55,269 nucleotides of DNA from Bacillus sp. 123MFChir2 (lineage in GTDB: Bacteria; Bacillota; Bacilli; Bacillales; Bacillaceae_G). The notes below the pieces were generated by a model, which saw only the letters and a program-made list of their open reading frames with translations, ran no database searches and was not told the origin of the DNA. The DNA lies in NCBI RefSeq assembly GCF_000383235.1, contig NZ_KB910950.1:1-55269 (forward strand). The letters are read 5' to 3'. This document shows positions 34,015 to 42,888 of the stretch, in pieces (the first letter of the stretch is position 1; each line of letters begins with the position of its first letter). A program made the translations under genes and the position numbers.

Positions 34015-34562
34015 CATATACAAGATTTGTAGTTTCACAAAGTCTCATTATGATGGCAGGAAGTATGGTATTTCCTTTTTATGTATTATTGCTAAGAAAC
34101 GTAGGAAATAGCTTTTCACAATTTGGATGGGCATATGGTTTATTTGCATTAACAGCAGCACTTGCCTATCCTTTAATCGGTAAGGTTTCTGATCGGTTTG
34201 GTGATAAAAAACTGTTAATTGTATATTCTTGGTCAATGGCTGTGTTAATGTTATGTTTCCCAATCGCGACAGAAGTTTGGCATGTATATATTTTGCAAAT
34301 TATGATGGGATTGTTAGGGGCTATGCAGAAAAACGCAGAAAAAACATCTCTTGCACGAAAAGTAGAACGTCAAGAGGCTGGGTATGAAATTGGAAAATAT
34401 CATGTTTGGACATCTTTAGGAGCAGCGATAGCCATTATTTTAACTGGGTATTTAGTAGATTTTTTAACGATTGGAACGATTTTTTATGTCGCTTCTATTC
34501 TTTATATGATAAGTGGTTTTGTACTTTGCCGAACAAACAACAAAACCGCATATAACCGATAA
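34011..34562 (+). CDS. Half-size MFS transporter
   Basis: A 183-residue protein with about six helices. The MFS loop YPLIGKVSDRFGDKKLLIVY is present, and the ORF ends after the equivalent of the first half of a 12-helix MFS protein. It starts inside the stop of the upstream flavoprotein gene. It could be a true half-transporter acting as a dimer or a truncated gene; the neat terminator overlapping its last codons and the coupling suggest a settled arrangement. Confidence 0.75.
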   Translation: MTYTRFVVSQSLIMMAGSMVFPFYVLLLRNVGNSFSQFGWAYGLFALTAALAYPLIGKVSDRFGDKKLLIVYSWSMAVLMLCFPIATEVWHVYILQIMMGLLGAMQKNAEKTSLARKVERQEAGYEIGKYHVWTSLGAAIAIILTGYLVDFLTIGTIFYVASILYMISGFVLCRTNNKTAYNR

Positions 34563-34588
34563 CATTTGTTTTCGGTTATATGCGGTTT
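34543..34588 (+). terminator. Hairpin overlapping the end of the half-MFS gene
   Basis: AAACCGCATATAACCGA and its exact complement, loop of 12 bases. The left arm is the last codons of the gene. It probably also ends the convergent minus-strand gene. Confidence 0.8.
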
Positions 34589-34596
34589 GCAGAGGT

Positions 34597-35358
34597 TTAA
34601 TTTACATTTAAGTGCTGTAAAAACAGCGTAGCTGATACGTATCGTTTTGCTAATCTTTGTACATACGCAGTATGAACTGATAGCGTTGCAATAACAATTG
34701 CATTTCGAATAGCTTCGCGCTGTTCCTTGTTTATATGCTCAATTTTAGCTGCTAACTCATCCGCATTTTCTTTTATTGTTTGTTCAATAGTAAAAATCGT
34801 ATTCGTTGTATTGAATTGAATGTAACCTCGTTGATTTAATTTTTCAAATAAAGAAGAGTAAAAAACATATAATTGTATAGGGTTAATTAAATCATCAGTG
34901 CGATCTGCAGGGTCATTCACGATAAGCTTTAACAACTTTCGGATAGAGTCAAAATCGAGCGTTGTTTTTAAATCTTCTACAATAAATAATAAGGCCGCTT
35001 GTTCAATTGAATATTTTTTTCCTTTTTGCGGAGAACCAATCATTTCTTTTATATCACGTTTCACCCAATTTTGGAGTGCTGTAATAGAAAAGTTAGTATG
35101 TTCAATTTGATTCCCTAGAGCTACAATTTCGTTTAATGAGAATCCAATATCCGTTTCTTCAATTTTAATCAGTTTTTCAAAAATAGGTGCTAATGCAGTT
35201 GTAATAATGGCTGTAAAACTTTGACCGCTTTCAATATCTTCTTTATGTGACTTTGCCCAGGCTTCTTGTAAAATTACAAGAGGCTTTTTTGTATTCCATC
35301 CTCTAAGAGAAAGAAGGAGCATCCCCATTTCGCTACGTGTGAGATGAAATGTTTCCAT
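34597..35358 (-). CDS. DUF1836 domain protein, probable regulator
   Basis: A 253-residue helical protein. The segment about residues 78-160 (FSITALQNWVKRDIKEMIGS, then GKKYSIEQAALLFIVEDLK) matches DUF1836, which has a helix-turn-helix-like N-terminal part. AGGTGAAAAG precedes the ATG. Two copies of an AGTTC-(4)-GAACT site lie between it and the divergent Tim44-like gene. A DNA-binding autoregulator controlling both directions is a reasonable inference. Confidence 0.72.
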   Translation of the reverse strand: METFHLTRSEMGMLLLSLRGWNTKKPLVILQEAWAKSHKEDIESGQSFTAIITTALAPIFEKLIKIEETDIGFSLNEIVALGNQIEHTNFSITALQNWVKRDIKEMIGSPQKGKKYSIEQAALLFIVEDLKTTLDFDSIRKLLKLIVNDPADRTDDLINPIQLYVFYSSLFEKLNQRGYIQFNTTNTIFTIEQTIKENADELAAKIEHINKEQREAIRNAIVIATLSVHTAYVQRLAKRYVSATLFLQHLNVN

Positions 35359-35380
35359 CTTTTCACCTCCAATAATATAA

Positions 35381-35396
35381 AGGTTCTTATGAACTT
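35381..35396. promoter_or_regulatory. Operator candidate 1 (DUF1836 locus)
   Basis: AGGTTC-TTAT-GAACTT, an inverted repeat 23 bp upstream of the DUF1836 start codon. Confidence 0.55.
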
Positions 35397-35499
35397 ATAT
35401 TATGCATTGTTCTATATAAAGTCAATTCTATTTTCATGATTGCTCTTGTAGTTAATTAAGTTAATAATTTTAATAAATAACTCTTGATTATTTCTATAA

Positions 35500-35528
35500 A
35501 AGTTCATATAATAAGTTCATAAGAACTT
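35500..35528. promoter_or_regulatory. Operator candidate 2 with extra half site (DUF1836 locus)
   Basis: AAGTTC-ATAA-GAACTT at 35513-35528, the same site as at 35381 in the opposite sense, with another AAGTTCAT half site at 35500-35507. It lies 94 bp upstream of the Tim44-like gene. Confidence 0.55.
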
Positions 35529-35621
35529 TTTAATTAACTTTTAAAAACATCTATCTTTTTCATAAATTAAGAGAAGGATAGATATTATATACATTTATAG
35601 AAGAAGGGGAATGAATAGTAA

Positions 35622-36074
35622 ATGTTTAAAAAAATAGTTACAATATTGACAGCATTTATGTTTGTCTTTGCTGCTAGTAGTTTCGTTTCAGTAGATAGTG
35701 CTTACGCAAAAAGCTACAAATCTGGTAAAAAATCATATAGTCCAAGTTCAAGTCAAACACAAAAATCAAAAGTAGATTTGAATAAAAAAGATTCTAATGT
35801 AAATGCAAATAAAACAACAGATTCAAAAACAAAAGCAACAAATACGGCACCAAAAAGTAATAAAGGAAGCTTTATGAAAGGTCTTTTACTTGGTGGTCTT
35901 GGTGGTTTATTAATGGGAAGCTTATTTGCTAACATGGGAGCTCTTGGCTCTGTATTAGCATTTATGGTCAATATGTTAGTAATGGCTGGAATTGTAATGT
36001 TAGCAGTTCGCGCATTTAAATATTTTAAAAACCAACGTAAGAAACAGGTGGAAGAAGCAGCATGGAAACGATGA
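35622..36074 (+). CDS. Secreted/membrane Tim44-like small protein
   Basis: A 150-residue protein. Signal peptide (about 1-29, ending DSAYAKS) is followed by a Ser/Lys/Thr-rich linker of about 55 residues. A Gly-rich membrane region (GLLLGGLGGLLMGSLFANMG) and a second helix ending RAFKYFKNQRKKQ come next. The Gly-rich hairpin plus basic stop resembles the N-terminal part of bacterial Tim44-domain proteins; the catalytic-like domain itself is absent. GAAGGGG precedes the ATG. It overlaps the YxcD-type gene by 13 bp. Confidence 0.75.
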   Translation: MFKKIVTILTAFMFVFAASSFVSVDSAYAKSYKSGKKSYSPSSSQTQKSKVDLNKKDSNVNANKTTDSKTKATNTAPKSNKGSFMKGLLLGGLGGLLMGSLFANMGALGSVLAFMVNMLVMAGIVMLAVRAFKYFKNQRKKQVEEAAWKR

Positions 36075-36370
36075 AAATATCTGAACAAGAGCTGATTAAC
36101 GCACTTTGTGTATATATTGCACAAAAACGTCAAGTTGCTCCGGAACAAGTATCGGTGGAACTGATGTACGATGACGATTATGGTTTCTCAGCTGAAGTAG
36201 AAGTAAACGGTCGTAAGCAAATTTTAATTCAAGCAAATTTAATTGAGGCACTTCGCTTATGGCTTGATATGGAATATAACATTAATCCATTTGCTGTAAG
36301 ATTACAGCTTGAATTACATGATGAAGAAGGTATTATCGCTTTGGCGAATTTAAATAGATCATATGAGTAA
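36062..36370 (+). CDS. YxcD family protein (DUF2653)
   Basis: A 102-residue cytosolic protein. METMKISEQELINALCVYIA and EQVSVELMYDDDYGFSAEVE follow the DUF2653/YxcD pattern. AGGTGG within the upstream gene supports the 36062 start; the ATG at 36071 (ATGA overlap) is another possibility. Translationally coupled to the Tim44-like protein, suggesting joint function. Function unknown. Confidence 0.82.
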   Translation: METMKISEQELINALCVYIAQKRQVAPEQVSVELMYDDDYGFSAEVEVNGRKQILIQANLIEALRLWLDMEYNINPFAVRLQLELHDEEGIIALANLNRSYE

Positions 36371-36373
36371 TTG

Positions 36374-36418
36374 AAAAACAGCTGTTGAGATGTAACAATC
36401 TCAGTAGCTGTTTTTATG
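36374..36418 (+). terminator. Rho-independent terminator
   Basis: AAAAACAGCT...AGCTGTTTTT, with inner GAGA...TCTC pairing. Confidence 0.8.
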
Positions 36419-36447
36419 TTTGTAAAAGAGTATACAGGTTGCATTGA

Positions 36448-37302
36448 TTAAGGATGTTTTGATAAGGAACTCTTAAAAGTATGCGGTGTTTCATTTCTAT
36501 CTATAGACTGAATAAAATGATCTACTATTTTATTAAAACTGTCCGCTTCTTCTAAAAATGGACAATGGCAACTATCTTCAAAAATAATAAGTTGAGAATT
36601 TTGGAGGTGCTTGTGTAAATGTTCGCCTGCTGCAACAGGAATGAGCTTTTCTTCTCTGCCAAAACAAAGTAAAGTAGGAATCGTAATTTGAGTTAGGAAG
36701 TCCCGATAATCTACAACAGACTGATCAAACAAAATAGCACTTGCGATAGATTCTGGGATCGTTGTTACTTCTTTTAATATCCACTCAAAATCATCTTTTG
36801 AAAGAGGATGTTTGAACATTAATGATATAAATTCTTTTAGAAAATCAACTCGATTCATTTGCAATTCTCGCATAATATGAATAAGGGCCGGAAGATCAAA
36901 AGCCCCAATTGGAAAATCACCCCATTTAAAATCAGAGGCTAGTTCATCTACGATAACAGAGGCTATCACATTGCTTTCTCCAAATTGTTTTAAATATTCC
37001 CAAACAACAAATGCTCCCATAGACCAGCCAACTAAAATAACGTTCTCAAGGGATAATTTTTCGATAAATGCCTGTAGATCGCGAGCATAGTTTGCAATGG
37101 TATGCCCGGATTGAACGCGTGAAGAACGGCCATGACTTCGTAAATCTAGTGAAATCACGCGATAATTTTCACTAAAGTACGGCAGTTGTTTATGAAAAAA
37201 ACGACTGCTCATCCAAACTCCATGTATAAATATAATTGGGGTTCCTTTTCCTTGCTCTTCATAATAAATATTCACATCATTATCAAGTTTTAAATAAGGC
37301 AT
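36448..37302 (-). CDS. Alpha/beta hydrolase
   Basis: A 284-residue hydrolase of the haloperoxidase/epoxide hydrolase-like group. PIIFIHGVWMSSRFF (oxyanion region), SLDLRSHGRSS, nucleophile elbow VGWSMGAFV, and EEKLIPVAAGEHL and DSCHCPFLEEAD (catalytic Asp region and His) are visible. The ATG at 37302 is chosen since AAAAGGAGA lies upstream; a TTG seven codons earlier overlaps the RBS. Substrate unknown. Monocistronic. Confidence 0.85.
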   Translation of the reverse strand: MPYLKLDNDVNIYYEEQGKGTPIIFIHGVWMSSRFFHKQLPYFSENYRVISLDLRSHGRSSRVQSGHTIANYARDLQAFIEKLSLENVILVGWSMGAFVVWEYLKQFGESNVIASVIVDELASDFKWGDFPIGAFDLPALIHIMRELQMNRVDFLKEFISLMFKHPLSKDDFEWILKEVTTIPESIASAILFDQSVVDYRDFLTQITIPTLLCFGREEKLIPVAAGEHLHKHLQNSQLIIFEDSCHCPFLEEADSFNKIVDHFIQSIDRNETPHTFKSSLSKHP

Positions 37303-37564
37303 GTACGTAAGTCTCCTTTTCAAAAAATAAGTTAATATATTCGAAAATATGTTTTATTTCAGCTGTGTATTCAAAGTTTCTTATATAAATCTAAAAATCC
37401 TCTTTTATGTTGGGGTATTTGAATGGGGAAAATTTACACAATAGTACAGAAATCTCTATTTTTTGCGTAAAATCAAAAGAAACTTTGATTATTTCTAAAA
37501 AAATTCGCCTAAAATATTGTCATATCTTGCCCTTTAAGATATCCTTTTGTAGAGAGGTGAAATC

Positions 37565-38497
37565 ATGGAAAAAGTACTTATTTTCGGGCATAAAAACCCA
37601 GATACAGATGCAATTTGTTCTGCAATTGCATATGCAGAGTTAAAGAAAGAATTAGGAATGGATGCTGAGCCTGTTCGTTTAGGTGAAATCAGCGGAGAAA
37701 CACAATTTGCTTTAGACTATTTCAAAGTAGAAGGACCACGTTGTGTTGAGACAGTAGCAAACGAAGTGGATAATGTTATTTTAGTTGATCATAACGAACG
37801 TCAACAAAGTGCGAATGATATCGAGTCTGTTCGTGTATTAGAAGTAATCGATCACCATCGTATTGCTAACTTTGAAACGAGCGATCCTTTATACTACCGT
37901 TGTGAGCCTGTTGGTTGTACAGCTACAATTTTAAATAAAATGTACAAAGAAAACGGCGTTGCAGTTCGTAAAGAAGTTGCAGGATTAATGTTATCTGCAA
38001 TCATTTCTGATTCTTTACTATTTAAATCTCCAACTTGCACAGATCAAGACGTAGCAGCAGCTCGTGAACTAGCAGAAATCGCTGGTGTAGATGCGGAAAG
38101 CTACGGCTTAGAAATGTTAAAAGCTGGTGCAGACCTAAGCGGTAAAACAATGGAACAATTAATTTCTCTTGATGCAAAAGAGTTCCAAATGGGCACTGCA
38201 AAAGTTGAAATTGCACAAGTAAACGCTGTTGATACAAATGACGTTCTTGTACACCAAGCAGAATTAGAAAAAGTAATTTCTGCAGTAGTTGAAGAAAAAG
38301 GTTTAGACCTATTCTTATTCGTTGTAACAGATATTTTAACAAACGACTCTGTTGGCCTTGCAATTGGTAAAGCAGCACAAGTTGTTGAGAAAGCATACAA
38401 GGTAACTTTAGAAAACAACACAGCTACTTTAAAAGGTGTTGTTTCACGTAAAAAACAAATCGTTCCTGTATTAACAGAAACATTCCAAGCTCTATAA
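37565..38497 (+). CDS. ppaC: Manganese-dependent inorganic pyrophosphatase
   Basis: A 310-residue family II pyrophosphatase hydrolysing PPi to phosphate in the cytosol. DHH-family motifs are intact: [17 protein letters not shown] (residues 8-24), [19 protein letters not shown], and the C-terminal substrate motif SRKKQIVP. Length matches the family. AGAGAGGTG precedes the ATG. Monocistronic with its own terminator. Confidence 0.96.
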   Translation: MEKVLIFGHKNPDTDAICSAIAYAELKKELGMDAEPVRLGEISGETQFALDYFKVEGPRCVETVANEVDNVILVDHNERQQSANDIESVRVLEVIDHHRIANFETSDPLYYRCEPVGCTATILNKMYKENGVAVRKEVAGLMLSAIISDSLLFKSPTCTDQDVAAARELAEIAGVDAESYGLEMLKAGADLSGKTMEQLISLDAKEFQMGTAKVEIAQVNAVDTNDVLVHQAELEKVISAVVEEKGLDLFLFVVTDILTNDSVGLAIGKAAQVVEKAYKVTLENNTATLKGVVSRKKQIVPVLTETFQAL

Positions 38498-38518
38498 GAG
38501 TAACTTTGGATCTAAAAA

Positions 38519-38553
38519 AACAAGCAGATATACAGTCTGCTTGTTCTTTTTTG
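38519..38553 (+). terminator. Rho-independent terminator after ppaC
   Basis: AACAAGCAGA...TCTGCTTGTT stem followed by CTTTTTTG. Confidence 0.85.
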
Positions 38554-38721
38554 TTTTTAGGAAGGATAAAATCCCGGATATGAAAGTCTATTTTTACCAT
38601 ATTTCATAAAGAAAAATAGAAATTGAGTAGAAAGAAAAGTGAAAGCTGATATTTCTATCTATGTAAGAAAACTGTTATGATTTTATTACAGAGTATAGAG
38701 AAAAGAGGTAAGAACGTAATA

Positions 38722-39174
38722 ATGAAAAGACTATGCATAATTCCATGTGGGAAAAAGAAGATTTGGGATAAGTGCCCTGATATGGGGCCGACAGAAGCGA
38801 GAGAAGTATACATTAGTCCATTCGGAAAAGCGTGCCAAATGTATGCCTCTCAATTTTTTACACACTGGGTTATTTTATCCGCAAAGCATGGATTTTTACT
38901 GCCAACCGATATAGTGAAAGAAAATTATGATCTTGCATTTAATTCGAAAAGTAGTGAGATTATTAGTATAGAACAACTAAAAAAACAGATGATGGATAAA
39001 GACTTACTAGACTTTGATGAGATTGTTCTGCTTGCAGGTAAGAAGCATAAAGAAGTAGTGACAAAGTTATATCCAGAAGAAATCATTTCTTACCCATTAG
39101 AAGGCTGTAAAGGAATTGGATATATGTTGCAGAGGCTGAAGAAGGCAGTTGAAAATCATAATGAGATTCAGTAA
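38722..39174 (+). CDS. DUF6884 family protein
   Basis: A 150-residue protein. CIIPCGKKKIWDKCPD, EVYISPFGKACQMYAS and VILSAKHGFLLPTDIVKENY are the conserved blocks of DUF6884 proteins. The ATG at 38722 is preferred (GAGGTAAG upstream, and conserved MKRLCIIPCG start); an ATG 15 codons earlier lacks an RBS. The Cys and SAKHG motifs suggest an enzyme, and members are often found near phage or DNA-modification genes, but none adjoin it here. Function unknown. Confidence 0.75.
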   Translation: MKRLCIIPCGKKKIWDKCPDMGPTEAREVYISPFGKACQMYASQFFTHWVILSAKHGFLLPTDIVKENYDLAFNSKSSEIISIEQLKKQMMDKDLLDFDEIVLLAGKKHKEVVTKLYPEEIISYPLEGCKGIGYMLQRLKKAVENHNEIQ

Positions 39175-39218
39175 ATGTAAAAAAGTTTGATTTACGGGGA
39201 AGGTTAATAAGTAGTTAT

Positions 39219-39246
39219 TAAAAGGGGCATTTGGGAACCCCTTTAT
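39219..39246 (+). terminator. Short terminator-like hairpin
   Basis: AAGGGG...CCCCTT with ten-base loop, followed by TATTC. Also close to the end of the convergent minus-strand gene. Confidence 0.45.
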
Positions 39247-39269
39247 TCTAAAGAGAATTTTTATTTAGA

Positions 39270-39641
39270 TCATTCTAAATGTTGGTAATAGTTTATCACT
39301 TGCTCCATAAGATTTCTGATCTCTTTCACTGGTGGTTTTTTATCGTATATATCAATATGTGAAGAGTAATAATTTAAATTTCTAACAAGTCCTTTTCCGA
39401 TTTTTTCTTTTAGGAAAGGAAATACTTGCCCAGTGTAGTCTTCAAGAGATTTACAATAATATTTTTCATCTAAATAAATACTATATTTACATGTTAGCTC
39501 TACTAGTGGGTTACCTTCAGAATCATATACATCTTTAGAGTCAAAAATGTCTATTAGTGCAAATCTATCATTAAGATAAACTTTTTTCTTTTTTTCAGGC
39601 TTATTAGAAAGAATAAAAGCGATACCTATTGCGTTAATCAA
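39270..39641 (-). CDS. Small protein of unknown function with hydrophobic N-terminus
   Basis: A 123-residue protein with a short hydrophobic N-terminus (INAIGIAFILS) followed by a basic patch (KPEKKKK), then a charged soluble part. TTG start is supported by AGGAGG nine bases upstream. No family is recognised. A truncated bcr1-like repeat lies just upstream. Confidence 0.6.
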   Translation of the reverse strand: MINAIGIAFILSNKPEKKKKVYLNDRFALIDIFDSKDVYDSEGNPLVELTCKYSIYLDEKYYCKSLEDYTGQVFPFLKEKIGKGLVRNLNYYSSHIDIYDKKPPVKEIRNLMEQVINYYQHLE

Positions 39642-39660
39642 TATGATGCCTCCTATAAAA

Positions 39661-39760
39661 TATAAAGTGAAACTTTAACCAGCCTTCAACAAACGGACTT
39701 TTACGGGCAGTACTTCACCCAACTAATTTCTTTGCCTATAAATGCGGTATAAAGAAAGAT
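39661..39760. repeat. Shortened bcr1-like repeat
   Basis: TATAAAGTGAAACTTTAACC, AG, then after a gap CGGACTTTTACGGGCAGT and a divergent tail. It matches the start and middle of the 15380 element but lacks its G-run hairpin, so it is a decayed or internally deleted copy. Confidence 0.6.
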
Positions 39761-39917
39761 ACTAATAAAATATATCGATATATGCTAAATGTAAAGGGGT
39801 AAGGTGGATTTAGAGAAGAATCTGTTAATTTAGTTGGAGAAGTATAGAGTACAATGACTTTTAACAAATGATATAATGCTAATAGATGAAAGACTAAGAA
39901 AAGCAGGTGAATCTTTT

Positions 39918-42035
39918 TTGTTTACAAAAGCACAAGAACTTTTAGCTTCCTATTTTGGCTATTCGTCATTTCGTAGAGGGCAAGATGACACAATTAAAAA
40001 TATATTGGATGGAAAAGATACCGTTTGTATTATGCCAACAGGCGGCGGGAAATCTTTATGTTATCAAATTCCAGCATTAGTGTTAGAGGGAACAACATTA
40101 GTTATTTCTCCACTTATTTCTCTAATGAAAGATCAAGTTGATACCTTAACCCAAAATGGTATTCCGGCAACATATATTAACGGTTCTATTTCAATTACAG
40201 AAGCAAATCAGCGCATTCAGTTAGCGAAACAAGGCCATTATAAATTGTTATATATTGCGCCGGAGCGCCTTGATTCGATTGACTTTATCGATCAGCTCAT
40301 TGATATGAAAATCCCGTTAATTGCAATTGATGAGGCACACTGTATTTCACAATGGGGACATGATTTTCGTCCAAGCTATTTACATATTCATCGAGTTCTT
40401 GATTATCTTCCGGTTCAGCCAATTGTACTTGCATTAACAGCAACAGCAACGCCGCAAGTACGACAAGATATTTGTAATGCTTTAGAAATTGCAGAACAAA
40501 ATACCATTATGACAACTTTTGAACGAGAAAATTTATCGTTTTCTGTTGTGAAGGGGCAGGATCGTGATGCCTTTTTATCAGAGTATATTCGTCAAAACAA
40601 AAAAGAAGCGGGAATTATTTATGCAGCGACGCGTAAAGTTGTTGATGCGCTGTATGAAAAATTAAATAAAGAAGACGTTTCTGTCGCACGTTATCATGCT
40701 GGTATGAATGATAATGATCGAAATGAACAACAAGAACGGTTTTTACGAGACGAAGTAAATGTAATGATTGCGACGTCTGCGTTTGGTATGGGAATTGACA
40801 AATCGAACATTCGGTACGTGATTCATTATCAACTTCCAAAAAACATGGAAAGTTATTATCAAGAAGCAGGACGTGCTGGACGTGATGGATTAGATAGTGA
40901 ATGTATCTTGCTATATTCACCGCAAGATGTGCAAGTACAACGTTATTTAATTGATCAATCAACAGGAGCGTCTCGATTTTCTAATGAATTAGAGAAACTG
41001 CAACATATGACAGATTATTGCCATACAGAGAATTGCTTGCAATCATTCGTTTTACAATATTTTGGTGAAGAGCCGAAGCAAGATTGTGGCCGCTGCGGCA
41101 ATTGTACAGACAACCGGAACAGTGTTGATGTTACAAAAGAAGCGCAAATGGTACTGTCATGCATGATTCGAACAAATCAACGTTTCGGTAAGCAAATGAT
41201 TGCGCAAGTATTAACAGGATCAAAAAATAAAAAGGTAATGGAATTTAATTTTCATACATTACCAACGTACGGACTGCTATCAAATCAAAGTGTAAAAGAA
41301 GTGAGTGAGTTCATTGAGTTTTTAATCTCAGAAGAACTGATTGCAGTTGAACATGGTACGTATCCGACATTAAAGGTAACGGCAAAAGGAAAAGATGTTT
41401 TACTTGGGAACCAACCTATTTTCCAAAAAGAAAGAGTAGAAACAAAACAAATAGTGAAAGATCATCCACTATTCGAAGAGTTACGTCATGTACGTAAAGA
41501 AATTGCTCAAGGAGAAGGAGTACCGCCATTTGTTATTTTCTCCGATCAAACATTGCAAGATATGTGTGCAAAACTACCAAAAACATCAGAGGAAATGTTA
41601 GGAGTAAAAGGAATCGGGGAACATAAGCTTAATAAGTATGGAAATATATTTTTACAAGTTATCACAAATTTCATTGAACAGCATCCTGATATAGATGTAA
41701 TGATTACAACGGAAGTGATAACTGAACGTAAGCAGTCAAAAAAGGCAATGAAAAATTCTCATCATGCAACATATGAAATGTATGAACAAGGGAAAGAACT
41801 TTCTCATATTGCTGAACTACGTGAGTTGTCTTTGCAAACTGTAGAAAGTCATTTAATTCGTTGTTTTGAAGAAGGAATGGAAGTAGATTGGCCAAGTTTT
41901 GTTCCGAAAGAATATGAATCTATGATTGCAACTGCAATTAAGAACGCTGATGGTGGATTGAAGGCTATAAAAGAACAACTTCCTGATTATATAAGTTATT
42001 TTATGATTCGCGCTTATTTACAAATGAAGAAATAG
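39918..42035 (+). CDS. recQ: RecQ family ATP-dependent DNA helicase
   Basis: A 705-residue RecQ, 3'-5' helicase for recombination and replication-fork repair. Domains in order: superfamily-2 helicase with Walker A MPTGGGKSLCYQ (about 40-51) and DEAH box AIDEAHCISQWGHDF (about 134-148); zinc-binding/RQC region with CGRCGNC; HRDC domain with LPKTSEEMLGVKGIGEHKL (about 555-573); and a C-terminal helix-turn-helix (SHIAELRELSLQTVESHL). TTG at 39918 is chosen because AGGTGA lies eight bases before it. An ATG 14 codons earlier has no visible RBS. Confidence 0.95.
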   Translation: MFTKAQELLASYFGYSSFRRGQDDTIKNILDGKDTVCIMPTGGGKSLCYQIPALVLEGTTLVISPLISLMKDQVDTLTQNGIPATYINGSISITEANQRIQLAKQGHYKLLYIAPERLDSIDFIDQLIDMKIPLIAIDEAHCISQWGHDFRPSYLHIHRVLDYLPVQPIVLALTATATPQVRQDICNALEIAEQNTIMTTFERENLSFSVVKGQDRDAFLSEYIRQNKKEAGIIYAATRKVVDALYEKLNKEDVSVARYHAGMNDNDRNEQQERFLRDEVNVMIATSAFGMGIDKSNIRYVIHYQLPKNMESYYQEAGRAGRDGLDSECILLYSPQDVQVQRYLIDQSTGASRFSNELEKLQHMTDYCHTENCLQSFVLQYFGEEPKQDCGRCGNCTDNRNSVDVTKEAQMVLSCMIRTNQRFGKQMIAQVLTGSKNKKVMEFNFHTLPTYGLLSNQSVKEVSEFIEFLISEELIAVEHGTYPTLKVTAKGKDVLLGNQPIFQKERVETKQIVKDHPLFEELRHVRKEIAQGEGVPPFVIFSDQTLQDMCAKLPKTSEEMLGVKGIGEHKLNKYGNIFLQVITNFIEQHPDIDVMITTEVITERKQSKKAMKNSHHATYEMYEQGKELSHIAELRELSLQTVESHLIRCFEEGMEVDWPSFVPKEYESMIATAIKNADGGLKAIKEQLPDYISYFMIRAYLQMKK

Positions 42036-42198
42036 TAGTGTGATAGAAAGGGGGAATAACATGTATGAACCCGTTTTTCTTTACAAGTAATGACTGATTT
42101 ATATAAAGTAGAATCAATATTTGTTTTATATCTATTCTAATGTATCTAGATTTCTCATATATTTAAGGATTGAGGGGAATTTGAAAGGGGAGTAAGGT

Positions 42199-42657
42199 AT
42201 GAATAAACTAGTATTTAAACAATTTAAGATGACAAGAGGTTATTTTATTAAAAACGTAGAATCACTTTCGAAGGAAATAGTAAGTGTGCAGCCAAACGGT
42301 TTTAATAACACGATTCAATGGCATATCGGCCATGTATTAACGGTCGCTGAACAGTTTATGCTTGGCTTTCCACATAAAACGACCCAACTTCCTGCAAATT
42401 ATATCGAATTATTTGGAAACGGTACAAAGCCGGCTGATTGGAAAGATGATGTACCTACCGTAGATACACTTATTATAGAGTTGAAAGATCAGTTAGTTCG
42501 TCTTCAACAAATTCCTGCTGAACGGTTAAATGAAACGCTGGAAAAACCATTTATGGGACTTGAAACTTTTGGAGAATTAGCAGGTCTTACGTTAATGCAT
42601 GAAGCAAATCACTTAGGACAAATTCAAGCAATGAAGCGTATTATTGAACATGCATGA
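42199..42657 (+). CDS. DinB family metal-dependent protein
   Basis: A 152-residue four-helix-bundle protein of the DinB/YfiT superfamily. Metal ligands appear as WHIGHVLTVAEQF (His near residue 34) and MHEANHLGQIQAMK (two His near 134-138). Members act as thiol-dependent enzymes or unknown metal proteins. AGGGGAG precedes the ATG. Monocistronic. Confidence 0.88.
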   Translation: MNKLVFKQFKMTRGYFIKNVESLSKEIVSVQPNGFNNTIQWHIGHVLTVAEQFMLGFPHKTTQLPANYIELFGNGTKPADWKDDVPTVDTLIIELKDQLVRLQQIPAERLNETLEKPFMGLETFGELAGLTLMHEANHLGQIQAMKRIIEHA

Positions 42658-42694
42658 GTAAAGAATTAGTACGAAAAATAATTTAGTGAATTTC

Positions 42695-42732
42695 AAAAGG
42701 AGCTATCTCTCTGAGAATAGCTCCTTTTGATT
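42695..42732 (+). terminator. Rho-independent terminator
   Basis: CAAAAGGAGCTAT...ATAGCTCCTTTTG stem, loop CTCTCTGAGA. Confidence 0.85.
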
Positions 42733-42888
42733 ATGGGCTTTAGTCTGTTGGGCCTGAAGAAGGTGAAACATAACCTCGGTTATGTGAATTTTTTGATAAA
42801 CCTTTTATAAATACTTGACTTATAGCTTCCATTTTTAATACAATTAATCTTCGACTGAAAATTCCAACGAATGGGAGGGAATTCCAAA

